From NCBI GenBank assembly GCA_016703535.1, contig JADJBV010000001.1:5756001-5820000 (forward strand): a DNA stretch of 64,000 bases. The letters run 5' to 3'. The position numbers and the translations under genes were made by a program. The notes below the pieces were generated by a model. It saw only the letters and a program-made list of their open reading frames with translations, was not told the origin of the DNA and searched no databases. The DNA comes from Deltaproteobacteria bacterium (GTDB lineage Bacteria; Myxococcota; Kuafuiibacteriia; Kuafuiibacteriales; Kuafuiibacteriaceae). Below are positions 44,926 to 52,892 of the stretch, piece after piece; the first letter of the stretch is position 1, and every line of letters starts with the position of its first letter.

Positions 44926-47124
44926 TCAGCGGCGTTCGGTCGGGGCGGGCCCAACGGCCTTGATCGACAACCCGATCCGTTTGCGCGGCAAATCGACGCT
45001 GAGGACCTTCACCTTCACCCGATCTCCCACGGTCACCACTTCGGCCGGGTCTTTGACGAAGCGGTGGGCCAACTCGCTGACGTGCACCAGCCCGTCCTGG
45101 TGCACCCCCACGTCCACAAAGGCGCCAAACGCTGCGACGTTGGTCACTACTCCATTCAATATAATACCAGGCCGCAGGTGTTCGATCGCCGTGATCTCCG
45201 GATCGAAGCCGACCTCACTGAGCTCGGCCCGGGGATCTCGGCCGGGCTTCTTCAGCTCTTCGACGATGTCCACCAAGGTCGGCAACCCCAGGTCCGCCGC
45301 CGGATCGACGTAACGGGCGGGTTGGACCTTTTCGGCCAAGGCCAGGTTGCCCACCAGGGCCCCGGGCCCCACCCCTAGATCTTTGGCGATCCGGGCCACC
45401 ACCCCATACCGTTCGGGGTGGACCGCGCTGGCGTCCAAGGGTTCGCTGCCGCCCCGGATCCGCAAGAAGCCCGCGCACTGCTCGAAGGCCTTGGCGCCGA
45501 GACGGGGAACTTTGCGGAGTTCGGCGCGGGAACGAAAGGCGCCCGCCACAGCCCGGTGTTCGACGATCGCCTTGGCCAAGGCCGGGCCCAAGCCCGCGAT
45601 GTAGCGCAACAAGGTGGGGGACGCGGTGTTGAGATCAACACCCACGCGGTTCACCACCGTCTCGACCACCCGATCCAACGCCGCCCCCAACTCGGATTGA
45701 TCGACGTCGTGTTGGTATTGGCCCACGCCGATGCTGCGGGGATCGATCTTCACCAGCTCGGCCAGTGGATCTTGCAATCGCCGCCCGATCGAGACCGCAC
45801 CTCGCAGGCTAACGTCCAGATCCGGGAACTCTTCCCTCGCCAGGTCCGACGCCGAATACACCGAAGCCCCGGCTTCGCTGACGCTGATCACCTTCAGGCC
45901 CGCCGGCAGAGCCTCGGCCTTCACCAGCTTGGCCACGAAGGCCTCGGTCTCTCGCCCGGCGGTGCCGTTGCCGATGGCCACGGCCCCGGCCCGGTGTTGC
46001 CCCAGGAATTTTCGCAGCGTCACCGCCGCTTCGGCCTCGCCGCCAGTGTGCGGATAGATGGTGCAGTGGCCTTGCAAGTTACCTTGCGCGTCGAGGGCCA
46101 CCACTTTGCACCCCGTCCGCAACCCCGGATCGATGGCCACCACCGGCGCCGAACCCAGGGGCGGGGCCAACAGCAGGGCCTGCAGGTTGGTGGCGAAGAT
46201 CCGAATCGCCTCTTGGTCGGCCCGGGCCTTGAGGGTGCGCCGGTATTCACTCTCCATGGACGGCAAGAGCAGCCGCTCGATGGCGTCGGCCATGGCCAAC
46301 TTGAGCTCGGCCAAAAGGACCGGGGCCGGGTTGGGCCGCACCACTTGGCGGCGCACGATGGCCTCCACCGCCGAGGGTTCGAGCTCCACCGTCACCTTCA
46401 GCAAACCCGCGGCTTCCCCGCGCTCGACCGCCAAGATCCGATGGGAAGGTGAACGTTCGGCGAGCTCCCGGCGCCCGACGTGGTCACGATAGTGTTCGAG
46501 TTCGGGTGCCTTGGACTTGCCCCGGGCGGCCGCCACCACCAGCTCACCCTTGTTCGCATAAAGCCGCCGCAGCTCTTCCCGCAGCTCGGCCCGTTCGGCG
46601 ATCAACTCGGCCACCAGGTCCCGGGCCCCAGCGAAGACCGCCTCCAGATCAGGCAGCTCTTTTTCGGCGTCGACGTAAGGCCGCCCCAGGACCTCCCGGC
46701 CTTCAGCGCGCGGCGCCTGGGCCAAGATCAACTCGGCCAGGGGCAAGAGCCCACGCTCCCGGGCCAGCTGGCCCCGGGTGCGGCGTTTGGGGCGATACGG
46801 GAGATAGAGATCTTCAAGGAGCGCCAAGGTACCGGCCCCGCGGATCTTGGCGGCCAACTCGGGGGTCAACACACCTTGCACTTCCAGGCTGCTCAAGATC
46901 GCGGCTCGCCGCTTCTCCTTGGCCTCCACCACCTTCACTTGTTGGGAGATCTTCTGGATCGCCGCGTCATCCAGGCCGCCGGTGGCCTCCTTGCGATAAC
47001 GGGCGATGAACGGGACCGTGGCGCCTCCGTCCAACAACTCCAGGGTGCGAAGGACTCCCACCCGGGGCAGGTTCAAGGCCTCTGCAACCCAAGCCGCACG
47101 ATCCGCCAACGCCAACTCGGTCAT
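44926..47124 (-). CDS. tex: Tex-family RNA-binding transcription accessory protein
   Basis: The 732-residue protein has the Tex order: helical N-terminus (VPFIARYRKEATGGLDD), YqgF/RuvX-like domain (VVAIDPGLRTGCKVVALD, AIGNGTAGRETEAF), helix-hairpin-helix (GVDLNTASPTLLRYIAGLGP) and a C-terminal S1 domain (GVVTNVAAFGAFVDVGVHQD, VHVSELAH). Tex is a conserved nucleic-acid-binding protein linked to transcription; its exact role is open. ATG 47124 was chosen because the conserved sequence begins there; a longer frame runs through low-complexity upstream sequence. Confidence 0.94.
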   Translation of the reverse strand: MTELALADRAAWVAEALNLPRVGVLRTLELLDGGATVPFIARYRKEATGGLDDAAIQKISQQVKVVEAKEKRRAAILSSLEVQGVLTPELAAKIRGAGTLALLEDLYLPYRPKRRTRGQLARERGLLPLAELILAQAPRAEGREVLGRPYVDAEKELPDLEAVFAGARDLVAELIAERAELREELRRLYANKGELVVAAARGKSKAPELEHYRDHVGRRELAERSPSHRILAVERGEAAGLLKVTVELEPSAVEAIVRRQVVRPNPAPVLLAELKLAMADAIERLLLPSMESEYRRTLKARADQEAIRIFATNLQALLLAPPLGSAPVVAIDPGLRTGCKVVALDAQGNLQGHCTIYPHTGGEAEAAVTLRKFLGQHRAGAVAIGNGTAGRETEAFVAKLVKAEALPAGLKVISVSEAGASVYSASDLAREEFPDLDVSLRGAVSIGRRLQDPLAELVKIDPRSIGVGQYQHDVDQSELGAALDRVVETVVNRVGVDLNTASPTLLRYIAGLGPALAKAIVEHRAVAGAFRSRAELRKVPRLGAKAFEQCAGFLRIRGGSEPLDASAVHPERYGVVARIAKDLGVGPGALVGNLALAEKVQPARYVDPAADLGLPTLVDIVEELKKPGRDPRAELSEVGFDPEITAIEHLRPGIILNGVVTNVAAFGAFVDVGVHQDGLVHVSELAHRFVKDPAEVVTVGDRVKVKVLSVDLPRKRIGLSIKAVGPAPTERR
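46074..46087. repeat. GCAAG-N4-CTTGC palindrome
   Basis: Centre TTAC, inside tex. Confidence 0.85.
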
Positions 47125-47267
47125 CGGCCCAGAGGCTACCAGCGACGACGAGGAGCGCAACCGAAGTCGAAGGCCCTCGAACCGGTGGTCTTCGTTCGCT
47201 TTGCCTTGCTCCATCCCTCCCCTCCTGGGTTCCTCTGTTCCTAAGCGATCTTCCGTCCCGTTTCGCA

Positions 47268-47292
47268 GCGGCGCCCACCTTGCGGGCGCCGC
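47268..47292. repeat. Perfect 9-base inverted repeat between tex and the membrane protein
   Basis: GCGGCGCCC (47268-47276) and GGGCGCCGC (47284-47292) flank the loop ACCTTGC. The repeat overlaps the -35 region proposed for the 47316 gene. There is no T-run, so I read it as a possible operator or structured leader, not a terminator. Confidence 0.45.
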
Positions 47293-47315
47293 GGGGCGGC
47301 GGATAACCTGACTGG

Positions 47316-47834
47316 GTGAGCTTGCCTTGGGCCCTCAGTCTGGCGCTCCTGGCCGCGCCCGGCTTCGAGGCGTCGGCCCCGGGCGAAACCAAGGCGCTCA
47401 CGCCGCCGACCACCCCTCCGTGGAAGAACGAAGAAGTCCGAGAGTGGTACGGCTGGCAACTGATCATCGCCGACCTGACCTGTTTGGGCGTGATGATGGT
47501 GAGCGGCTCGTTGGAGGTGGCGCCGGTCTTCCTCACCGGGATCACGACCATGGTCGTGGGCGTGCCGGTGTTGCACGGCATGCACGGGCGACCCATCACC
47601 GTCATCCAGAGTTACGCCCTACGGATCGGAGGTCCTCTCCTCGGCGCCTTGATCGGCGGCCAGGGAGGGCGATCAGACTCGGGGTCGACCGCGGGGTTGG
47701 TGGTGGGGGCGGTGTTGGCCGTTTTGATTGACGACCTGCTCCTCTCCCATGAAGTGGTCGAGGTCCGGGGCCTGCAGCCGGTGGTGGAGGTCAGCGAAGA
47801 GCGGTCCCAGGCTGGCATTTCCTGGTCGTTTTGA
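47316..47834 (+). CDS. Hypothetical membrane protein
   Basis: The 172-residue protein has a signal-like N-terminus (LPWALSLALLAAPG), then about four hydrophobic segments (IIADLTCLGVMMVSG, VFLTGITTMVVGVPVLHG, RIGGPLLGALIGG, AGLVVGAVLAVLIDDLLLS). No family is recognised. GATAAC at 47302-47307 with TTGCGG 16 bases before it would start transcription two bases before the GTG. It is divergent from tex. Confidence 0.6.
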   Translation: MSLPWALSLALLAAPGFEASAPGETKALTPPTTPPWKNEEVREWYGWQLIIADLTCLGVMMVSGSLEVAPVFLTGITTMVVGVPVLHGMHGRPITVIQSYALRIGGPLLGALIGGQGGRSDSGSTAGLVVGAVLAVLIDDLLLSHEVVEVRGLQPVVEVSEERSQAGISWSF

Positions 47835-47951
47835 GCCACCGCCACCTCCCGAATCTGCTGTTGGTTCGGGTGGTTGGGTAAAAGCAGGCCCGCCCCGTCG
47901 GTTTTGGTTGTCCCCCCCCTTCGGCCTGGGGCAGGGTCCTCAGTCGCGCTA

Positions 47952-48917
47952 ATGAACCGGACCGGGACCCGTCAACTTTGGCTTCGACTCACCCTGGCGG
48001 CGGCCGCCGGCCTCTCCCTTTGGGCCTGCAACGCGGACGCCCCCGCCGCGCCACCGGCCCCTGACGCGACCACCACCTCGACCCAAACGGTCACCCGCAC
48101 CACCACCACCGCTCAGATCCCCGAGGTCCCCACGGGACCCCGGTACCTCGACGTCCGGATCACCTCCTCTTTGGAAGCGGCCCTGACCGAGGCCACCGAT
48201 CCCAAGGCGGGGCCCCAGCTGGCCCAGGTCGCCAAGCGGGTTTTGGTCTGGTGGATGGATGTCAGCCGCGATTTTCGAAAGAACGATCGGCTGGAGCTGG
48301 TTTATGAGCTGCGGGATGATCAAGAGCCGGTGATCCACGCCATCTGGCTGGAGAGCCAGAAGATGGGTCGACCGCGCTCGGCGATCCGCTCCCAGATCGC
48401 GGGGGAGCCTTTCCCGCGCTGGTACGAAGAGGATGGGAGCGAAGTGGAGCTGAGGCTGAAACACAGCCCGATCGAGGGCTACGAGCAGATCACCTCGCTG
48501 CTCAAGGACGGTCGGCGCCACAAGGGCGTCGACTTCAAGGCCCCGGTCGGTACGCCGGTGGTGGCGCCCTTCGACGGCGTCGTCGGCCGCAAGAACTGGT
48601 CCTTCCGCGGCAACGGCAACTGCGTGGAGCTCCTGGAGAACAAGACCGGGCGCAACGCTTTGTTCCTGCACCTGGCCAACATCGACCCCAAGATCCAGCC
48701 GGGCACCAAGGTGCGGCGAGGACAAGTGATCGGTCAGGCCGGCAACACCGGGCGCAGCACCGCTCCCCATCTCCACTATCAGCTGGAGCAAAAGGGTCGG
48801 GTGCTCGACCCCTTCGACATCCACCCCACCTGGAAGAAGCGCCTGGCCCCGGCCGACGCTTCCCAGGTGCTCGAGCAGCTCGCGGGCTTTGCGCGGCTGA
48901 GAGCAGGATCGACCTGA
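47952..48917 (+). CDS. M23-family peptidase, lipoprotein
   Basis: The 321-residue protein has a lipoprotein signal (LSLWAC). The C-terminal M23 domain shows HKGVDFKAPVGTPVVAPFDG and HLHYQLEQKG, the H-x3-D and HxH zinc ligands of LytM-type endopeptidases. The zinc set looks complete, so real peptidoglycan hydrolysis is plausible, though divisome regulators such as NlpD share the fold. The middle third has no assignment. It directly precedes helD with a one-base gap. Confidence 0.88.
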   Translation: MNRTGTRQLWLRLTLAAAAGLSLWACNADAPAAPPAPDATTTSTQTVTRTTTTAQIPEVPTGPRYLDVRITSSLEAALTEATDPKAGPQLAQVAKRVLVWWMDVSRDFRKNDRLELVYELRDDQEPVIHAIWLESQKMGRPRSAIRSQIAGEPFPRWYEEDGSEVELRLKHSPIEGYEQITSLLKDGRRHKGVDFKAPVGTPVVAPFDGVVGRKNWSFRGNGNCVELLENKTGRNALFLHLANIDPKIQPGTKVRRGQVIGQAGNTGRSTAPHLHYQLEQKGRVLDPFDIHPTWKKRLAPADASQVLEQLAGFARLRAGST

Positions 48918-48918
48918 G

Positions 48919-51414
48919 ATGGACAACACTCGTTATGAAGAGGTCGCGCCTGGCTCGGAGGCCGCGGCGATCATCGACGAGGAGCTGACCCTCCTCGCCA
49001 AGGTCCAAAAACAGCTCCAATCATTGGAGGCCGGCAGCGCCACCTCCGAGGCCGAATACGATCAAGAGCTGCTGTCCTTGCGCGATCAGATCGCCGAGGC
49101 CCGGGTCGAAGATCAGGCCCCGTTGATCGCCGAGATGTACCGGATGCAGGCCCTGGGCGCCGCCAACGGCAAAGGCCGCACCTTGCCGGTCGACGTGGGC
49201 TGCCCCTACTTCGGGCACCTCAAGCTCAACGACGGCAAAAAGACCCGGGACGTGTTGGTCGGCAGCCGCGGCTTCGTGAAGCCCGGAAGTGAAGTGGCGA
49301 TCGTCGACTGGCGCAACGCCCCGGTCTCCCGGATCTACTACTGCTACGAAGAGGGCGACGACTACGAAGAGGCCTTCGGCGGCCGCCCAGTGCGGGGCAT
49401 CGTCGAGGCTCGCCGGACGATCAACATCGTGGGCGGGGTGCTCCGTCGCGTGACCTGGGCGACCGGGACCGTGGCCCGTCGCGGTGATGGTCGTTGGGTG
49501 ACCATCCCCCTCGACGCTTTGCCGACCTTGCGTGGCGGCGCTGGCGTCGCCTCCCGCCCGCCTTCGGCCTTCGAGCCGGCGCCCAAGTTCCACCCCGGCA
49601 AGTTGGGGGTGGTGGGCGACGAGTCGCTCCGCGAGGACAAACACCTCAAGGAGATCACCGCGCTGATCGACCCGTATCAGTTCCAGATGATCACCCAACC
49701 CGAAAGCGGGATCGTGATCCTCCAAGGTGGCGCCGGCAGCGGCAAGACCACGGTGGCCTTGCACCGGGCCGCCTATCTGCACTTCAACGACCCGAACACC
49801 TTCTCGCCCAAGAAGATGGCGATCGTGGTCAAGAGTGAGCCGCTGACCGAATACATCTCTCGGGTCTTGCCGTCCCTGGATGTGCCCGGGACCCCAGTGG
49901 TCACCTTGGGCGATTGGATGCACAAGACCCGCCGGAAGGTCTTGCCCGAGATCAAGCAAGATCGGGTCAAGGACGTGCCGAGTGCGGTGGCTCGGCTCAA
50001 AAAACACCCGGCGACCTTGCACCTCCTCGAGCTCGGCGTGGCCAAAGAAGCGGAGGCCATCGGCGCCGAGCTGGTGCGAAAGTCCGAAGACGCGGCGAAA
50101 GGTGCGGTCGAGAGCCGTTGGAACAGCCTCGGCAAGTTGGCCTTGCTCCCGCGCATCCGCGAGATGGGCCGCTGGGTCGAAGGACCCTTGGCGCAAAAGG
50201 CCGGGCTCGGTCCCAAGGGCAAGGCGGCTTTGCAAGGTGCCTTGCGGCGCGCCAAGTCGGCGGGTGGAGACGTGCTCCAGGCTTGGGCGGACCTCTTGAC
50301 CGATCGGGACCTCTTGGCCCAGGCGGTCGAAGAGAAAGGCCGGGGCGGCATCAGCGGCGAGGAGCTGGACGAGCTGGTCAAGTGGGTCACGCTCCAGAGC
50401 GAAGACGTCCCGGAGCGCGACGACGAAGACGAGGATGAAGACGAAGACGGCCGCTCCCGCCGCAACAAGGAGTCGGCCCGAGCCGAAGCCGAGTCCCAGA
50501 TCGACTCCCGGTTGGTAGAGGGTGACGAACAGGGCGGCGATGACGAGGCCCAAACCGATCTGCGCCTGGGCGTCGACGGAAGGGCCTTGGATGAAGACAC
50601 GCCTCAAGGTCACCTCGACGAACACGACGACGCCTTGTTGCTGAAGTTGACTCAGCTCAAGTACGGCGGCTTGCCGATCGCGGGCTCCAACAAGACCGTC
50701 AGCTACGAACACGTCCTGGTCGACGAGGCCCAGGATCTTTCGCCCACCGACATCGCGGTCTTGCGCGGCTCGTTGACCTCCCGGGAGAGCATGACCCTGG
50801 CCGGCGACACCGCCCAGAAGTTGATCTTCGACAACGGCTTCGACGACTGGGACACCATGCTCAAGGACGTGGGCATCGACGGCGTCAAGTTGGAGCCGCT
50901 GCGGATCTCCTATCGTTCGACCAAAGAGATCGTGGAGTTCTCGCGGCACGTGCTCGGGCCCCTGGCGGACCCGGTGGCGCCGGTGGTGCCTCGGTCGGGC
51001 GTGCCGGTGGAGCAGTTCCTCTTCGGATCTTCGGGTGAGGCCTTGGCCTTCCTCGGCGAGTCGCTGCGCAACCTGGTGGTGCGCGAAAAGAAGGCCAACG
51101 TGGCGGTGGTGGCCCGCTACGCCGCTCAAGCCGACACCTACTACCTGGGCCTGAAGAAGTCCGAGGTGCCGGCCCTGCGCCGGGTCTACGGCAAGGAGTT
51201 CAGCTTCTTGCCGGGCATCGATGTGGTGGACGTCGCCCAGGTGAAGGGCCTGGAGTACGACTACGTGATCTTGGCCGAGGTGAACGGCAACACCTACCCG
51301 GACGGCAAAGAGGCGCGCCACCTGCTGCACATCGCCTCCACCCGAGCGGTGCACCAGCTTTGGGTGGTGTCGGTCGGTGACCGTTCACCCCTGTTGCCAC
51401 CGGAGAACTTTTGA
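48919..51414 (+). CDS. helD: HelD-like UvrD-family helicase
   Basis: The 831-residue protein has the HelD plan: an N-terminal coiled-coil region, the signature VAIVDWRNAPVSRIYYCYEE, then a UvrD-type ATPase with Walker A GGAGSGKTTVALHRAAYLHF near residue 270, DEAQDLSP near 601, and motifs IV-VI (VAQVKGLEYDYVILAEV, HIASTRA). HelD pulls RNA polymerase off DNA in Gram-positive bacteria. The helicase core is interrupted by a long variable part (about 340-600), including an acidic run DDEDEDEDEDG near residue 505. Its stop overlaps the kamA start (TTGA). Confidence 0.88.
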   Translation: MDNTRYEEVAPGSEAAAIIDEELTLLAKVQKQLQSLEAGSATSEAEYDQELLSLRDQIAEARVEDQAPLIAEMYRMQALGAANGKGRTLPVDVGCPYFGHLKLNDGKKTRDVLVGSRGFVKPGSEVAIVDWRNAPVSRIYYCYEEGDDYEEAFGGRPVRGIVEARRTINIVGGVLRRVTWATGTVARRGDGRWVTIPLDALPTLRGGAGVASRPPSAFEPAPKFHPGKLGVVGDESLREDKHLKEITALIDPYQFQMITQPESGIVILQGGAGSGKTTVALHRAAYLHFNDPNTFSPKKMAIVVKSEPLTEYISRVLPSLDVPGTPVVTLGDWMHKTRRKVLPEIKQDRVKDVPSAVARLKKHPATLHLLELGVAKEAEAIGAELVRKSEDAAKGAVESRWNSLGKLALLPRIREMGRWVEGPLAQKAGLGPKGKAALQGALRRAKSAGGDVLQAWADLLTDRDLLAQAVEEKGRGGISGEELDELVKWVTLQSEDVPERDDEDEDEDEDGRSRRNKESARAEAESQIDSRLVEGDEQGGDDEAQTDLRLGVDGRALDEDTPQGHLDEHDDALLLKLTQLKYGGLPIAGSNKTVSYEHVLVDEAQDLSPTDIAVLRGSLTSRESMTLAGDTAQKLIFDNGFDDWDTMLKDVGIDGVKLEPLRISYRSTKEIVEFSRHVLGPLADPVAPVVPRSGVPVEQFLFGSSGEALAFLGESLRNLVVREKKANVAVVARYAAQADTYYLGLKKSEVPALRRVYGKEFSFLPGIDVVDVAQVKGLEYDYVILAEVNGNTYPDGKEARHLLHIASTRAVHQLWVVSVGDRSPLLPPENF
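50232..50245. repeat. GCAAG-N4-CTTGC palindrome
   Basis: Centre GTGC, inside helD. Confidence 0.85.
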
Positions 51415-52559
51415 TCCGCCCTCACCCCAACCCCGTTTTGGCTGGGACGCCGTGGGCCGACGTGCCCTGGCCAACCTTCAACGACTGGGGTTGGCAGGTG
51501 AAGAACCGCCTCGACGACTTCGAGATCCTGGCTCGCACCTATCAGCTCGACGACGACGAACAACGTGGCTTCGCCGCGACCCGCTCCCTCTTCCGCTTCG
51601 GGATCACGCCCTACTACGCGCTGCTCGGGGATCGAGAAGATCCGGACTGCCCGATCCGGCGCCAAGTCGTGCCGCGCCCCGAAGAGGCCGAGATCCGCTT
51701 GGGGGAACGGTCCGACCCGCTGGGTGAAGAAGAGCGGGAGGTGGTGCCCAACCTGATCCACCGCTACCCGGATCGGGCCTTGTTGTTGGCCACCGATCGA
51801 TGCCCCGTGTATTGCCGCTTCTGCACGCGGCGCCGGATCGTCGGGCGAGTGGAGCGGCAGGCGACAAGGGAGCTGCTCAGCGAGGCCTTCGAGTACGTGC
51901 GGGCCACGCCCGAGCTGCGCGAAGTGATCATCTCGGGCGGCGACGCCATGATGTTGGGCGACAACCAGCTCGACTACATCCTGCGCGAGCTGCGCTCGAT
52001 CCCCCACCTGGAGATCGTGCGGGTGGCCACCCGGATGCCGGTGACCTGTCCGATGCGGATCACCGATCAACTGGCGGCGATCTTGAAGCGTTATTCGCCG
52101 ATCTACGTGATGACCCACTTCAACCACCCGGCGGAGTGCACCGAACTGGCCGCCGAGGCTTGCGCCCGCCTGGTCGACGCGGGGGTGGTGGTCTACAACC
52201 AATCGGTCCTGCTGCGGGGCATCAATGACGCGGTGGCGGTGATCGCGGATCTCAATCGCCGCCTGGTGTCGATGCGGGTGACGCCCTACTACCTGCACCA
52301 GTGTGATCTGGCCGAGGGGATCGAGCACTTTCGCACGCCGCTGCAGGTGGGCCTCGACATCATCGATGGTCTGAGGGGCCATGCCAGCGGCCTGATGGTG
52401 CCGCAGCTGTGCGTCGACGTGCCCGGTGGCTTGGGCAAGGTGACGGTCGTCCCAGATTGGGTGGTGCGGCGCGAAGGCCGGGCCACCACCTTCCGCACGT
52501 ATACTGGTGCGACCGCCGAATACCTCGATCCCGTTGACAGCCACAAAGGCCGATCCTAG
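51411..52559 (+). CDS. KamA-family radical SAM aminomutase-like protein
   Basis: The 382-residue protein has the radical SAM cluster C131-x3-C135-x2-C138 (CPVYCRFCTRR), VIISGGDAMML and MTHFNHPAE, as in lysine-2,3-aminomutase and related EpmB/KamA proteins. It lacks the long zinc-binding C-terminus of some members. Substrate (free lysine versus EF-P lysine) cannot be told. The TTG start overlaps the helD stop. The HU promoter lies inside its 3' end. Confidence 0.88.
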   Translation: MIRPHPNPVLAGTPWADVPWPTFNDWGWQVKNRLDDFEILARTYQLDDDEQRGFAATRSLFRFGITPYYALLGDREDPDCPIRRQVVPRPEEAEIRLGERSDPLGEEEREVVPNLIHRYPDRALLLATDRCPVYCRFCTRRRIVGRVERQATRELLSEAFEYVRATPELREVIISGGDAMMLGDNQLDYILRELRSIPHLEIVRVATRMPVTCPMRITDQLAAILKRYSPIYVMTHFNHPAECTELAAEACARLVDAGVVVYNQSVLLRGINDAVAVIADLNRRLVSMRVTPYYLHQCDLAEGIEHFRTPLQVGLDIIDGLRGHASGLMVPQLCVDVPGGLGKVTVVPDWVVRREGRATTFRTYTGATAEYLDPVDSHKGRS

Positions 52560-52562
52560 AAC
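52534..52562 (+). promoter_or_regulatory. Sigma70 promoter of the HU gene
   Basis: A perfect TTGACA (52534-52539), 17 bases, then TAGAAC (52557-52562, 4 of 6). It sits within the last codons of the KamA gene and would start transcription near 52569, giving a leader of about 38 bases. Confidence 0.65.
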
Positions 52563-52568
52563 CGCCGA

Positions 52569-52589
52569 ACCGTCTCAACAGCAGACGGT
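52569..52589 (+). promoter_or_regulatory. Hairpin at the 5' end of the HU transcript
   Basis: ACCGTCT (52569-52575) and AGACGGT (52583-52589) pair perfectly around loop CAACAGC. It starts right at the predicted first transcribed base. It may stabilise the mRNA, act as an operator, or be autoregulated. Confidence 0.5.
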
Positions 52590-52606
52590 GCGGGGGACCA
52601 GCGAGC

Positions 52607-52882
52607 ATGACCAAGGCGGAACTGATCGAACAGCTTCAAAAGGGCGCCGGCAAAGAGCTCTCCAAGAAGGAGCTGACCGCGCTGCTCGACGAAGTCTTCG
52701 TCTCGATCGCCAAGTCGGTGAAGAAGGACAAACGCTTCGCCTATCCGGGCTTCGGCACCTTTTCCTTGCGCAAGCGGGCCGCTCGAGTCGGCCGCAACCC
52801 TCGCACCGGTGTCGAGATCAAGATCGCCGCCTCTCGCACCATCGCCTTCAAGCCCGCGCCCAACCTGAAGAGCTCGCTCTGA
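52607..52882 (+). CDS. HU-family DNA-binding protein
   Basis: The 91-residue protein is a complete HU homologue: MTKAELIEQLQKGAGKELSK, YPGFGTFSLRKRAARVGRNP and TGVEIKIAASRTIAFKP, with the arm residues RNPRTG. HU bends DNA and organises the nucleoid. The promoter and a leader hairpin are visible upstream. It is convergent with the MscS-type gene. Confidence 0.95.
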   Translation: MTKAELIEQLQKGAGKELSKKELTALLDEVFVSIAKSVKKDKRFAYPGFGTFSLRKRAARVGRNPRTGVEIKIAASRTIAFKPAPNLKSSL

Positions 52883-52892
52883 GTTCCCGGCG

